A stretch of DNA of 64,000 nt from Labilithrix luteola (GCF_001263205.1 NZ_CP012333.1:1860001-1924000); one strand, 5' to 3'. Positions 1 through 8,771 are shown, numbered from the stretch's first letter. The notes: generated by a model not told the origin, from the letters alone. Program-made: numbers and translations.

Positions 1-1
1 C

Positions 2-148
2 TCCCAGTGGGTGGGTGCGCTCGGCGTCGCCACCAAGCGTGATCAGGAGCGCACCCTGCACGCGCTCAACCAAATCGAAAGCCGACTGCTCGATCTCGAA
101 GAGCGGCTCGACGCGGCACGGAACCACCAGCAGAACGGGGCCGCGTAG
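2..148 (+). CDS. C-terminal end of a coiled-coil protein, PhaE/phasin-like (partial)
   Basis: The reading frame is open from the left edge of the window to a TAG at 146-148, giving 48 residues. The visible end is a charged amphipathic helix (ERTLHALNQIESRLLDLEER) that looks like a coiled coil, followed by a short Gln/Asn-rich tail. The stop lies 25 bp before the acyl-CoA synthetase start, and a PhaC-type synthase follows. The PHA setting suggests a PhaE synthase subunit or a phasin. That is inferred from context and the coiled-coil character only, because the diagnostic N-terminal part is outside the window. Confidence 0.6.
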   Translation, partial: SQWVGALGVATKRDQERTLHALNQIESRLLDLEERLDAARNHQQNGAA

Positions 149-173
149 AGAACGCGGCGACAAGGGGCTCGTC

Positions 174-1958
174 ATGGACATCTCGCGTTTCCTCGACCTT
201 CGCATCGCTCCCCGAGCCGTCTTCGACGCGCTCGAGGAAAGAAAGACTCGCGCTCGTTTCATGGTCCCGACCGCTCCGGGATCGAACGAGTGGCGCCCCG
301 TCACGTGGGGCGCGTTCGCTCAGGAGATCCGCGAGCTCGCGCTCTTCCTGTCGACCGTTCTCTCGTCGGGTGATCGCGGCGCCGTGTACGCGCCGAACCG
401 GGTCGAGTGGGCGAGCGCCGCCCTGGCCATCCAGGCCGCCGGCGGCGTGATTGTCCCGATTTACCCCGCGTCGACTCCCGATCAGCTCTCTTATGTTGCG
501 TCGCACAGCGATGCGAAGGTGATCTTCGTCGACACCGCGCCGCTCCTCACGCGCCTCTTCGCGACGTGGAACTCCACGCCGGGCGTCGAGAAGATCGTGG
601 TGCTCGACGACGGCATCGACGTCGCCAGGGTCTACGAATCGGCACGCGAGAAGGGCATTCCGGTGCCGAGCTTGGACGCCGTCGAGCGCAAAGTGCTCTC
701 GATCGGCAAAGCGCGCGGCATCGGCGCCGCGAGGGATCAGGAGGATCCCCAGGCCTTCGAGCGCACGATGGCCGCCATCTCGCTCGATCAGGCCGGCATG
801 ATGCTCTACACGAGCGGCACGTCGGGCAACCCGAAGGGCGTTCCGCTCACGCACCGCAACGTGGCCGTCAACGGCCTCGACTGGCTGAAGTGCAACTACC
901 CGCTCCTCGAAGAGGGTGACGTCGACATCCTCTGGCTCCCCATGAGCCACATCTTCGGCTTCGGCGAGATGTGCCTCGGCAACACGCTCGGCTGGACGTC
1001 GTACCTCGCCGATCCCGCCACCTGCCTCGGGCGCCTGCCGGAAGTGACGCCGAACATCTTCATGAGCGTGCCCTCCCACTGGGAGAAGCTCGCGCTCATG
1101 GCGATGCACGAGCCCACCCCGCAGGCGCGCCTCGACAAGTTCAAGGCGGCCACCGGCGGCAAGCTTCGCTTCTGCCTCTCCGGCGGCGCGGGCCTCAAGC
1201 GCGAGGTGAAGGACTTCTTCTACTCCTGCGGTGTGCTCATCGTCGAAGGCTACGGTCTCACCGAGACCTCGCCCACGCTCACGCTCAATCGCCCGGACGC
1301 GTTCCGCTTCGACACCGTGGGCAAGACGCTCCCCTCCGTCGAGCTTCGCCTCGCGGACGACGGCGAGATCCTCGCGCGCGGTGCCAGCGTGTTCGGCGGA
1401 TACCACAAGGATCCCGAAGCCACGCGCGAAGCCTTCACCGAGGACGGCTGGTTCAAGACCGGCGACGTGGGCCGCTTCACCGACGACGGCTTCCTCCAGA
1501 TCATCGATCGCAAGAAGGACATCCTCGTCACCGCCGGCGGCAAGAACGTTCCGCCGGCGAACATCGAGATCCGCTTCCAGGACGACCCGCTCTTCGCACA
1601 CGTCGTGGTCTACGGCGACGCGAAGAAGTACCTCGTCGCCGGCGTATGGCTGAACGAAGAGGCCATGAGCTCGCAACTCGCTAGCGTGCCGAAGGATCAG
1701 CAGGAGTCCGCGCGACGCGACCTCGTCCAGAAGCGCATCGACCACGTCAACGCGAGCCTCGCCAGCTACGAGACCATCAAGAAATTCAGCATCATCGGTG
1801 AGCCGCTCACCGTCGAAGCGGGGCTCCTCACGCCCTCGCTGAAGATGCGACGGAAGAAGGTCTACGAGCATTTCCACGGTATCTTCGAGGGCATGTTCGA
1901 AGACACGCAGGGGAAGGGCGCAGCATCGAGCACGGCAAGCCAGGGGAGCGGGGCGTGA
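174..1958 (+). CDS. AMP-dependent acyl-CoA synthetase
   Basis: 594 residues, about the usual length for a long-chain acyl-CoA synthetase. It would adenylate a fatty acid and form the acyl-CoA thioester in the cytoplasm. Visible ANL-superfamily motifs are the phosphate-binding loop YTSGTSGNPKGVPLTH, the GYGLTETSP motif, the TGDVG aspartate and the hinge DRKKDILVTAGGKNVPP that carries the C-terminal-domain lysine. The frame stays open upstream to position 15, but that extension lies in the preceding gene's coding DNA and reads like shadow sequence, so I start at ATG 174. The stop overlaps the next start (GTGA, 1955-1958). With PHA synthase and depolymerase downstream, it probably activates fatty acids or 3-hydroxy acids for polyester turnover. 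Substrate chain length cannot be read from the sequence. Confidence 0.9.
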   Translation: MDISRFLDLRIAPRAVFDALEERKTRARFMVPTAPGSNEWRPVTWGAFAQEIRELALFLSTVLSSGDRGAVYAPNRVEWASAALAIQAAGGVIVPIYPASTPDQLSYVASHSDAKVIFVDTAPLLTRLFATWNSTPGVEKIVVLDDGIDVARVYESAREKGIPVPSLDAVERKVLSIGKARGIGAARDQEDPQAFERTMAAISLDQAGMMLYTSGTSGNPKGVPLTHRNVAVNGLDWLKCNYPLLEEGDVDILWLPMSHIFGFGEMCLGNTLGWTSYLADPATCLGRLPEVTPNIFMSVPSHWEKLALMAMHEPTPQARLDKFKAATGGKLRFCLSGGAGLKREVKDFFYSCGVLIVEGYGLTETSPTLTLNRPDAFRFDTVGKTLPSVELRLADDGEILARGASVFGGYHKDPEATREAFTEDGWFKTGDVGRFTDDGFLQIIDRKKDILVTAGGKNVPPANIEIRFQDDPLFAHVVVYGDAKKYLVAGVWLNEEAMSSQLASVPKDQQESARRDLVQKRIDHVNASLASYETIKKFSIIGEPLTVEAGLLTPSLKMRRKKVYEHFHGIFEGMFEDTQGKGAASSTASQGSGA

Positions 1959-3172
1959 ACGCACTCGTCAAGATCGCCTCGCTCGCGAAGAGGCAGAAGC
2001 CGCCGGTGGGCAGCACCCCGGCGGACGTCGTGCATCGCGAGAACAAGTGGCGGCTCCTTCGCTATCGCCCGGCACGAGGCGTGTCGGGCGACGCGGGGCC
2101 TCGCTACCAGACGCCGATCTTGCTCGTGCCGTCGCTCATCAACCGGCACTACGTCATGGATCTCTTGCCCGGCAAGAGCATGGCGGAAGACCTCGTCAAC
2201 GCCGGGCACGACGTCTACTGTCTCGATTGGGGCACACCCGGCCCTGAAGATCGCTATCTGACGTTCGACGACGTCTGCGATCGCTATCTCGGACGCGCCA
2301 TCCGTCACGTGGCGAAGAACTCTCCGCGCGGCAAGGCGCACGTGCTCGGCTACTGCCTCGGTGGAACGCTCGCCACGATCCACGCGGCGGTGCATCCCGA
2401 ACACATCGCCTCGCTCCTCGTCCTCGCCGCCCCCGTGAGCTTCGGTGACGGCGAGGGCCTCCTCAATTCGTGGACGCGCAGCCCCACGTTCGACGTGCGC
2501 GGCTTGGTCAACGCGTTTGGCAACGTGCCCTGGCAGCTGATGCAGAGCGCGTTTCACCTCCTCCGGCCCACGCTCAATCTCTCGAAGGGCGTTCACCTCC
2601 TCGACAAGGCGAAGGTCGACGACCCCAAGAAGCCGGGCGCATGGGACGAGTTCGTGGAGGGCTTCCTCGCCCTCGAAACCTGGGGCAACGACAACGTCGC
2701 GTTCCCCGGTGAGTGCTACGCGCAATACATCGAGCAGCTCTATCGCAACGATGCGCTCGCGCGCGGCAACTTCAGCCTCGGCGGCAAGCCTGCGCGCCTC
2801 GGCAACATCAAATGCCCGACCATGTGCGTCGTGTTCGAACACGACAACATCGTTCCCTGGCAGAGCGCTTCGACGCTCCTCGACCGCATCTCGTCGACCG
2901 ACAAAGAGCTCGTGAAACTCCCCGGTGGTCACGTCGGCGCGGTCGTCTCGCGAGGCGCGCAGCGAAAGCTGTGGCCGCAGATGAGCGCCTTCTGGGCGGC
3001 GCGCGACAGCGATTTCACCGTGGTGAAGACCAGCAGCGTGGTGCAGGCCGGTGAAGCGGCCACGACGGTGGAGGTGCTCGTGCCCGAAGCTCCGCCCACG
3101 CCCGCGCCCTCCACGACTCGTTCGGCGAACAAGAAGAAGAAGCCCCGCTCGAAAGCAGCCGCAGGCCAATGA
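1955..3172 (+). CDS. PhaC-type poly(3-hydroxyalkanoate) synthase (class III-like)
   Basis: 405 residues with an alpha/beta-hydrolase fold. The nucleophile elbow is GYCLGG, the Cys-containing lipase-like box of PHA synthases, which polymerise (R)-3-hydroxyacyl-CoA. The partners are the Asp in FEHDNIVPW and the His in GGHVGAVVS, in the right order. The length fits class III PhaC, which needs a PhaE partner, and the truncated upstream coiled-coil protein could be that partner. The start is GTG 1955, overlapping the synthetase stop by 4 bp and preceded by a GGGGAGCGGGG purine stretch. The end overlaps the depolymerase by an ATGA. The C-terminal tail of about 45 residues is Pro/Ala/Lys-rich. A non-polymerising hydrolase is unlikely given the Cys nucleophile. 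Confidence 0.87.
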   Translation: MNALVKIASLAKRQKPPVGSTPADVVHRENKWRLLRYRPARGVSGDAGPRYQTPILLVPSLINRHYVMDLLPGKSMAEDLVNAGHDVYCLDWGTPGPEDRYLTFDDVCDRYLGRAIRHVAKNSPRGKAHVLGYCLGGTLATIHAAVHPEHIASLLVLAAPVSFGDGEGLLNSWTRSPTFDVRGLVNAFGNVPWQLMQSAFHLLRPTLNLSKGVHLLDKAKVDDPKKPGAWDEFVEGFLALETWGNDNVAFPGECYAQYIEQLYRNDALARGNFSLGGKPARLGNIKCPTMCVVFEHDNIVPWQSASTLLDRISSTDKELVKLPGGHVGAVVSRGAQRKLWPQMSAFWAARDSDFTVVKTSSVVQAGEAATTVEVLVPEAPPTPAPSTTRSANKKKKPRSKAAAGQ

Positions 3173-4398
3173 AGCATCTCGCCACGACAATCGCCGCCGG
3201 AGCCGTTTTTTGCGCAGCTTCGGTCCTCTTCGAACACGTTGCCTTCGCCGGTACGGCGACGAACGAAACGATTGGCGGCCGCACCGTGCGCGTCTTCGTT
3301 CCTTCGCAACCGGACGCGAAGCCGTCGCTCGTTCTGATGCTGCACGGCTGCACGCAGAACGCCGCGGACTTCGCGGCGGCCACGCGAATGGACGACGTCG
3401 CCGAAGCGAACGGATTCGTCGTGGCCTATCCCCAGCAAGACAAGCTGGGCACGAACGGCTGCTGGCAGTGGTATTCGACGGCGCATCAGTCGCGTGACGC
3501 CGGTGAGCCGAAGGAGCTCGCGGACATCGCCCAGACCGTCGCTACCGCGCACGGCGTATCGGCCGATCGCGTGTATGTCGCAGGCATCTCGTCGGGTGGC
3601 GCGATGAGCGTGGTGCTCGGCGCAACGTATCCCGATCGCTTCGCGGCCATCGGCGTCGTGGCCGGTCTCGAATACAAGGCGGCGACATCGTACGCCGGCA
3701 GCTTTTCGGCGACCGTCTCGGGCGGCCCCGATCCCGACACGCAAGGCACGCTCGCGCATACGGCGATGGGCAGCTTCGCGCGCGTCGTTCCCACGCTCGT
3801 CATCAACGGCACGTCCGACGGTGTCGTTGCGCCGATCAATGGCGATCAGGTCACCCAGCAGTGGCGCAAGACGAACGAGCTCGTCCTCGGTGACGGCTCG
3901 ATCGCCGACCCAACGTCGGACACCGGCATGGCCGGCTACACCTTCACGCGATATCTCCATCACGAGAAGAAGAACAACGCCGTCGTCGTCGAACAGATCG
4001 TGGTCGACGGCCTCGGCCACGCCTGGCCTGGCGGCCTTGCCAACGGCTCCTATTCGGACCCGAAGGGGCCCGACGCGAGCCGCACGCTGTGGGACTTCTT
4101 CAAGGCGCGCTCCACCACGACGCCCTTACCGCCCGACTCGGGCGATCCCGATCCCGTGCCGGGCAGCGACGCTGGGACTGATCCCGGCACGAACTCGGGC
4201 GGAAGCAGCGGCAACGGAGCCTCGACCGAGCGCACAGCCCCCACGGACTCTCCCGCGGCCAGCAGCTCGGACGACGGCGGATGCGCCACCACGCCGAGCC
4301 GAGGAACGAGTGTCGGTGGAGCCGTCGCGCCAATGGCGATGGCCCTGCTCGCCGCCCTCGTGACGATCGCGAGGCGCCGCCAACGCCGCGCTTCGTAG
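3169..4398 (+). CDS. Exported PHB depolymerase-family esterase with MYXO-CTERM-like tail
   Basis: 409 residues. An N-terminal signal peptide (hydrophobic stretch to about residue 27, ending AFA-G) precedes an alpha/beta-hydrolase of the esterase/PHB depolymerase (LpqC-like) family. Visible are the oxyanion region LMLHGCTQNA, the nucleophile box GISSGG, the NGTSDGVV acid loop and the GLGHAWPGG histidine. After about residue 320 the protein becomes a Pro/Gly/Asp/Ser linker, then a Cys (DDGGC), a hydrophobic segment and a terminal Arg cluster (ARRRQRR), the layout of MYXO-CTERM surface-sorting tails. It starts in an ATGA overlap with the synthase gene. It probably degrades extracellular or surface polyester; related folds include feruloyl and acetylxylan esterases, so the substrate is not certain. 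Confidence 0.85.
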   Translation: MKHLATTIAAGAVFCAASVLFEHVAFAGTATNETIGGRTVRVFVPSQPDAKPSLVLMLHGCTQNAADFAAATRMDDVAEANGFVVAYPQQDKLGTNGCWQWYSTAHQSRDAGEPKELADIAQTVATAHGVSADRVYVAGISSGGAMSVVLGATYPDRFAAIGVVAGLEYKAATSYAGSFSATVSGGPDPDTQGTLAHTAMGSFARVVPTLVINGTSDGVVAPINGDQVTQQWRKTNELVLGDGSIADPTSDTGMAGYTFTRYLHHEKKNNAVVVEQIVVDGLGHAWPGGLANGSYSDPKGPDASRTLWDFFKARSTTTPLPPDSGDPDPVPGSDAGTDPGTNSGGSSGNGASTERTAPTDSPAASSSDDGGCATTPSRGTSVGGAVAPMAMALLAALVTIARRRQRRAS

Positions 4399-4503
4399 AG
4401 GAAGTCGGGGCGCGTGTGCTCCGAGCTGGGAGAAGACCCAGGCATGCCTCCATCTCTCGTGAGACGCGCGCCGAGCCGTAGCAAGATCGCGGATTGCCTG
4501 CGA

Positions 4504-4509
4504 TAGACT
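4504..4509 (+). promoter_or_regulatory. -10-like hexamer TAGACT, leaderless-type position
   Basis: TAGACT ends 9 nt before the ATG at 4519. No Shine-Dalgarno lies between, so transcription would start at or next to the start codon. The same hexamer at a 10-nt distance precedes the kinase at 42841. No good -35 box is visible here. Confidence 0.4.
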
Positions 4510-4518
4510 CTGCTTCCG

Positions 4519-5916
4519 ATGCCGCCTCGCAGCGACTTCAACGGGCGGGACGCGCCCACACTCGTCAAGCAGATGAGCACGCTCGAGGACGGGCGACGCG
4601 CCGTGGAGCTCGTGCGGCTCCACTTCGTCGTCGAGCGCGTGGCGGGTAAAGCCACGAGCGAAACCGTCGACTTCGACGGTGACGTGTGCAGGATCGGCTC
4701 TCATCCGTCGAACGATCTCGTGCTCGACGACCCCACGATTTCGCGCTTCCACTGCCGTATCGCGCGCGAAGGCGAGGCCTGGCGCATCACCGACACCGGC
4801 TCGAAGAACGGCACGCGCTTCGATGGCGTGAAGATCCTCGCGGCCGAGCTCGACGCCGAAGCCCTCCTGTCACTCGGTAATTCGACGGTGCGTGTGAAGC
4901 CGGTCAAGCGCGGGCACATCAGCAGGATTCCGTCGTCACCTGCGTTCGGAAGCCTGGTCGGCCAGAGCGATACGATGCAGCGTCTCTTCGCGCTTCTCGA
5001 GCGCGTTGCCGCGAGCGAGATCGACGTGCTCGTGCACGGCGAGAGCGGCACGGGCAAGGAGCTCGTCGCCTCCGAGGTCGTCGCGCGGAGTGCCCGCGCC
5101 GACGGGCCCGTCGTGGTCGTCGACTGCGGCTCCATCTCCCCTTCCCTCGTCGAAAGCGAGCTCTTCGGACACGTGCGCGGCGCCTTCACCGGCGCGGATC
5201 GCGAGCGCGAGGGTGCATTCGAAGCCGCCGACGGAGGAACGCTCTTCCTCGACGAGATCGGCGAGCTGCCCCTCGAACTGCAGCCGAAGCTCCTCCGCGT
5301 GCTCGAGGCTCGCGAAGTACGTCGCGTTGGTCAGACGCGCATGCGCCGCATCGACGTGCGCGTCATTGCGGCCACGAATCGCGATCTCGAGCGCGAAGTG
5401 AACCGCGGTCGATTCCGCGAAGATCTCTATTATCGACTCGCGAAGGTCGCCTTGCGCGTACCGCCGCTGCGCGATCGCCTGGAAGACATCCCGCTGCTCG
5501 TGAAGAACTTCCTGGGGATGATCGGCCACGGCGACGTCTCGAGTCGATTGCTCGGAGGCGAAGCCATCCTCGGCATGCAGCAGTACGACTGGCCTGGAAA
5601 CGTGCGGGAGTTGAAGAACTACGTGGAGCGCAGCGTGGTGCTCGACGAGGTTCCTCCGCCCACGCGTCGAAGTGGGACCGTGCCCGTCTACGGCGGCCCC
5701 TCCTCGCGGAAGAACGATGGCGAGCCCCAGGACAGCATTCCGTTCCGCGTCGCCAAGGAGCAGGCCGTCGCCGCGTTCGAACGCGCGTACCTCGGACCGC
5801 TTCTCGAACGGTGCAACGGCAACGTGAGTCAGGCTGCGCGGGAGGCGAAGATGGACCGCATGTACCTCCATCAACTCGCACAGAGGTACGGCCTCCACAC
5901 TGCGCGCAAAGGGTAG
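4519..5916 (+). CDS. FHA-domain sigma54-dependent transcriptional activator
   Basis: 465 residues in three parts. An N-terminal FHA domain (about 45-130; RIGSHPSNDLVL, SRFHC, SKNGT) binds phosphothreonine. A central AAA+ domain (about 145-375) carries Walker A GESGTGKE, the sigma54-contacting GAFTGA loop and Walker B GGTLFLDEIGEL. The C-terminal Fis-type helix-turn-helix ends in NGNVSQAAREAKMDRMYLHQL. Intact GAFTGA and Walker motifs predict an active enhancer-binding protein that remodels RNA polymerase-sigma54, with output gated by a Ser/Thr kinase through the FHA domain. A kinase gene with a possible sigma54 promoter lies about 0.9 kb downstream. The gene is preceded by TAGACT (4504-4509) rather than a Shine-Dalgarno. 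Confidence 0.93.
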   Translation: MPPRSDFNGRDAPTLVKQMSTLEDGRRAVELVRLHFVVERVAGKATSETVDFDGDVCRIGSHPSNDLVLDDPTISRFHCRIAREGEAWRITDTGSKNGTRFDGVKILAAELDAEALLSLGNSTVRVKPVKRGHISRIPSSPAFGSLVGQSDTMQRLFALLERVAASEIDVLVHGESGTGKELVASEVVARSARADGPVVVVDCGSISPSLVESELFGHVRGAFTGADREREGAFEAADGGTLFLDEIGELPLELQPKLLRVLEAREVRRVGQTRMRRIDVRVIAATNRDLEREVNRGRFREDLYYRLAKVALRVPPLRDRLEDIPLLVKNFLGMIGHGDVSSRLLGGEAILGMQQYDWPGNVRELKNYVERSVVLDEVPPPTRRSGTVPVYGGPSSRKNDGEPQDSIPFRVAKEQAVAAFERAYLGPLLERCNGNVSQAAREAKMDRMYLHQLAQRYGLHTARKG

Positions 5917-5975
5917 GAAGCTCTCCCGTTGGCGCGATGCGTGCTCCTGACCTCGACGTTAGGAGGCTCTCACGC

Positions 5976-6590
5976 ATGCCGAAACGCAGCACGCACGGTC
6001 ACACGGCTCACACCGCTCACCTCGGTCACACTCTTCGCACCGATGCCCCGACCGGCGCTCCGAGAAGCGACACGTTCCGTGCGCTCTCGCTGGGGAAGGT
6101 TCTCACGCATCCCGATCCGCGCTTGCAGGGCGCTTCCGTCGAGCTCGATCCGTGTGCGCGGTTCGTCGTCGCGCTCGCCGAGCTGCTCGTCACGACGATG
6201 CGCGTGTCACCGGCTTGTATCGGGCTTGCGGCACCGCAAATCGGTGAGCCCTCACGCGTGTTCTGCATGGACGTGACGGGGCATCGCCAAGCGCAGTCCT
6301 GCGCGGGCCTCGTGGTGATGGTGAACCCGAAAATCGTGGAGCGACGTGGTCACACACGTATGCGGGAAGGCTGCTTGAGCGTCCCCGATTTGACGGGCAA
6401 CGTCGTGCGCGCACGCGAGGTCGTGGTGGAGGGCTACGAGCCGGGCACCGGCAAACTCCTGCGCGTCGAAGCGGACGCGATGGAGGCTCGCTGCCTGCAG
6501 CACGAGATCGACCACCTCGACGGCATGCTCTTCGTCGATCGCGTCATGTATCCCGAACGCGAGCTCTTCGCGCGGAAGACGTACGCCTGA
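5976..6590 (+). CDS. def: Peptide deformylase with His/Thr-rich N-terminal extension
   Basis: 204 residues. It removes the formyl group from nascent N-terminal Met using a bound metal. All three family motifs are present: GLAAPQIG (about 83-90), EGCLSVP with metal ligand Cys133, and HEIDH (ligands His176 and His180, catalytic Glu177). Canonical enzymes begin close to the HPDPRL motif; here about 42 extra residues precede it, rich in His and Thr (HGHTAHTAHLGHT). The AGGAGG at 5961-5966 lies 9 nt before ATG 5976, which supports translation of the extension. The gene follows the sigma54 activator by 59 bp. The extension could bind metal or be a disordered tail; nothing in the sequence decides. 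Confidence 0.92.
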   Translation: MPKRSTHGHTAHTAHLGHTLRTDAPTGAPRSDTFRALSLGKVLTHPDPRLQGASVELDPCARFVVALAELLVTTMRVSPACIGLAAPQIGEPSRVFCMDVTGHRQAQSCAGLVVMVNPKIVERRGHTRMREGCLSVPDLTGNVVRAREVVVEGYEPGTGKLLRVEADAMEARCLQHEIDHLDGMLFVDRVMYPERELFARKTYA

Positions 6591-6701
6591 AGAGGACCAC
6601 AGTTCGTCACGCCGGCTCACGCTGGCGACTGCCCGCATGATGATGCAGGTGCCACCCCGCAAAGAACCATCGCAGCCGCAGCGGAGCCTCTGAAAGACGC
6701 G

Positions 6702-6717
6702 TGGTCCGGGACGTGCT
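6702..6717 (+). promoter_or_regulatory. Possible sigma54 (-24/-12) promoter
   Basis: The sequence TGGTCCGGGACGTGCT keeps the GG and GC doublets at the required 10-bp spacing and matches 9 of the 12 conserved positions of TGGCACG-N4-TTGCW. Transcription would begin near 6728, which fits a kinase start at ATG 6778 and not the upstream in-frame ATGs. A chance match is possible in GC-rich DNA. Confidence 0.3.
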
Positions 6718-6777
6718 TTGCCCTGGATGTCCACCTCACCCAAGCGCACCAATCTTCTTCGAGCGAGGGTTTCATCG

Positions 6778-8376
6778 ATGCGCGCGACCGCCGAGCGAGA
6801 GACCGGGACGAGCGAGCTCTCCATCGCCAAGCCGCCCGAACGCGTCGGCCGCTACTTGCTGTATCCGCCGATCGCGCAAGGCGGCATGGCCACGGTCCAT
6901 ACGGCGCGCCTCGTGGGGGCCGAAGGCTTCAACCGACTCGTTGCAGCCAAACGCCTGCATTCGCACCTCGCCGACGATCCCGAGTTCGTGGCCATGTTCC
7001 ACGACGAAGCCCGCATCGCGTCGCGCGTGCATCACGCCAACGTGGTGCCGGTGCTCGATGTGGTGACGGTCGAAGGCGAGCTCATCCTCGTCCAGGAGTA
7101 CGTCCACGGCGTTCCGCTCAGTCACTTGATGAAGCTCGCGCGCACGAGCACGACGCCAATCCCCACCTCGATCGCCGTAGCCATTCTCACCGGAGTGCTC
7201 GCCGGACTCCACGCCGCCCACGAGGCCAAGGACGACGACGATCACCCGCTCGAGATCATCCATCGCGACGTTTCCCCTCAGAACGTGATGGTGAGCGTCG
7301 ACGGCGTTCCTCGTCTTCTCGACTTCGGCATCGCCAAGGCACGAACGAGCTCGCATCACACGCGCGAGGGCATTTTCAAAGGCAAGCTCGGTTACATGGC
7401 CGCCGAGCAGCTGAAGATGCAGCCCTTCGACCGCACCGCCGACGTCTACGCGGCGGGCGTCGTCATGTGGGAGTTGCTCGTCAACGACCGCGTCCACGAC
7501 GGCAAAAGCGAGCTCACGTTCGTGAACATGGTCGTCAACGGAACGATGCCGACGATCCTGGAGGCCATCGAAAAGCGCGGGACGATCCTCGACGAGAAGA
7601 GGCGCCGAGAGCTGACGGCGCTCGCCCCCATCGTCTCGTGCGCGATGGCAGTGAACGCACGCGACCGCTTCGCGACGGCCTCCGAAATGATGTGGGCCAT
7701 TCTCTCGGCGACGCCGGCAGCCTCGACCGTCGAGATCGCCGAGTGGGTGAAGACGACCGGCAAAGAGTACCTCGAGCGACGCGACAAGACGCTCGCCGCG
7801 AACGAAGAGAGCTTGCGCACCACCAAACCTGCCGCTCCGAAGTCGGGCGTGCAGAAAACGGCCGAGCCGGTGGTCATGCAATCGGGCGCCTATCCGGTCA
7901 GCCCGAATGCGCACGGATCGATCGAATCGGTGCCTCTCGACGCGCGCACGCAGGTCGCCCAGCGCTCGTCGGGCCCGTGGCCCTGGGTGGTGCTCACGCT
8001 CGCGTTCGCCGTGATGGGGGTGGCGGTCGGACTTCGGTATCGCCCGATGCTCGAGTCGCCCGGGAACATGGCTGGGGTACGCGACGCATTCGATGCCGTG
8101 CCGAACATGGCGGCGTCGGCGAGCGTGGCGCTGCCGGCACCGATCGACACCGAGGACGCGTCCAACGCCCCGACTCCGAGTTCAGGAGTTCGTGCAGCGC
8201 CCCCGCACACGCGCCCTCCCGTCCAGCCCATCACGCCATCACGCGCCGCGACGGCGCCGCGTGCAACGGCAACGGTCTCGGCATCGGCATCCGCTTCGTC
8301 GAGCGCCAAAGCCGACTGCAATCCTCCGTTCTATTTCGACGGTTCGAAGAAGGTGTTCAAACTGAATTGCCTGTGA
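6778..8376 (+). CDS. Transmembrane Ser/Thr protein kinase (PknB-like)
   Basis: About 532 residues. The kinase domain (about 22-300) shows the Gly-rich loop IAQGGMATV, ATP-anchoring Lys in VAAKRL (about 58), HRDVSPQNVMV catalytic loop and DFGIAKA. A disordered juxtamembrane stretch leads to one membrane helix (PWVVLTLAFAVMGVAVGL) and then an Ala/Pro/Ser-rich outer region ending in a Cys-framed tail, C-N-P-P through K-L-N-C-L. The kinase at 58678 ends in a similar tail. In-frame ATGs also exist at 6718 and 6727; I prefer 6778 because of the possible sigma54 promoter at 6702-6717. The next gene's ribosome binding site overlaps this stop, so the two are probably cotranscribed. It may feed the FHA activator upstream; that is inference. 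Confidence 0.9.
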   Translation: MRATAERETGTSELSIAKPPERVGRYLLYPPIAQGGMATVHTARLVGAEGFNRLVAAKRLHSHLADDPEFVAMFHDEARIASRVHHANVVPVLDVVTVEGELILVQEYVHGVPLSHLMKLARTSTTPIPTSIAVAILTGVLAGLHAAHEAKDDDDHPLEIIHRDVSPQNVMVSVDGVPRLLDFGIAKARTSSHHTREGIFKGKLGYMAAEQLKMQPFDRTADVYAAGVVMWELLVNDRVHDGKSELTFVNMVVNGTMPTILEAIEKRGTILDEKRRRELTALAPIVSCAMAVNARDRFATASEMMWAILSATPAASTVEIAEWVKTTGKEYLERRDKTLAANEESLRTTKPAAPKSGVQKTAEPVVMQSGAYPVSPNAHGSIESVPLDARTQVAQRSSGPWPWVVLTLAFAVMGVAVGLRYRPMLESPGNMAGVRDAFDAVPNMAASASVALPAPIDTEDASNAPTPSSGVRAAPPHTRPPVQPITPSRAATAPRATATVSASASASSSAKADCNPPFYFDGSKKVFKLNCL

Positions 8377-8387
8377 AGGAGGCGACC

Positions 8388-8756
8388 ATGGCAGCGATTC
8401 TCCATAGCCTGCGAATGACGGCGGCCGCGGACGACGTTTTCCAAGCCGTCTCCGCCGCCGACGACGTGTTCCGCGCGTGGTGGCGAGGCGATCGCAAAGT
8501 CACGTTGCGTCGTATCGCGATGCAGGCCGGCCAACGCGTGACGTGGGAATGTGTCGACGGACCGCTCGACTGGATCGGCACGGACATCACCTTCGACCTC
8601 GAGCGCGACGGCGATGAAACCGTGGTGCGCTTCACCCACGCCAACTGGCCCGAAGGGAGCCGGCGCTTCGCGGAGCACACCACGAAGTGGGCAAGCGTTC
8701 TGTTCGCATTGAAGTCGAACCTCGAAACGCCGGACGCCGAAGACGTGCTCGTCTGA
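8388..8756 (+). CDS. SRPBCC/START-fold protein (AHSA1-like)
   Basis: 122 residues. The pattern is that of a small helix-grip SRPBCC protein: an N-terminal strand followed by DDVFQAVSAADDVFRAWW, a central TWECVDGPLDWIGTDITFDLE strand pair, then TVVRFTHANWPEGSRRFAEHTTKW and a long C-terminal helix. The family binds hydrophobic ligands or assists partner proteins; no ligand can be named. AAGGAGG at 8376-8382 overlaps the kinase stop and sits 5 nt before ATG 8388, so translation is probably coupled to the kinase. The gene converges on the lipoprotein at 8772 with only 15 bp between stops. Confidence 0.82.
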   Translation: MAAILHSLRMTAAADDVFQAVSAADDVFRAWWRGDRKVTLRRIAMQAGQRVTWECVDGPLDWIGTDITFDLERDGDETVVRFTHANWPEGSRRFAEHTTKWASVLFALKSNLETPDAEDVLV

Positions 8757-8771
8757 GTGGCGATCGCTGAA

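Noticed and set aside
66..1964. 632-residue minus-strand open frame opposite the acyl-CoA synthetase
   Set aside because: It is Arg/Glu/Val/Ala-rich with no motifs and exactly shadows a gene with intact ANL motifs; high GC removes stop codons from the opposite strand.
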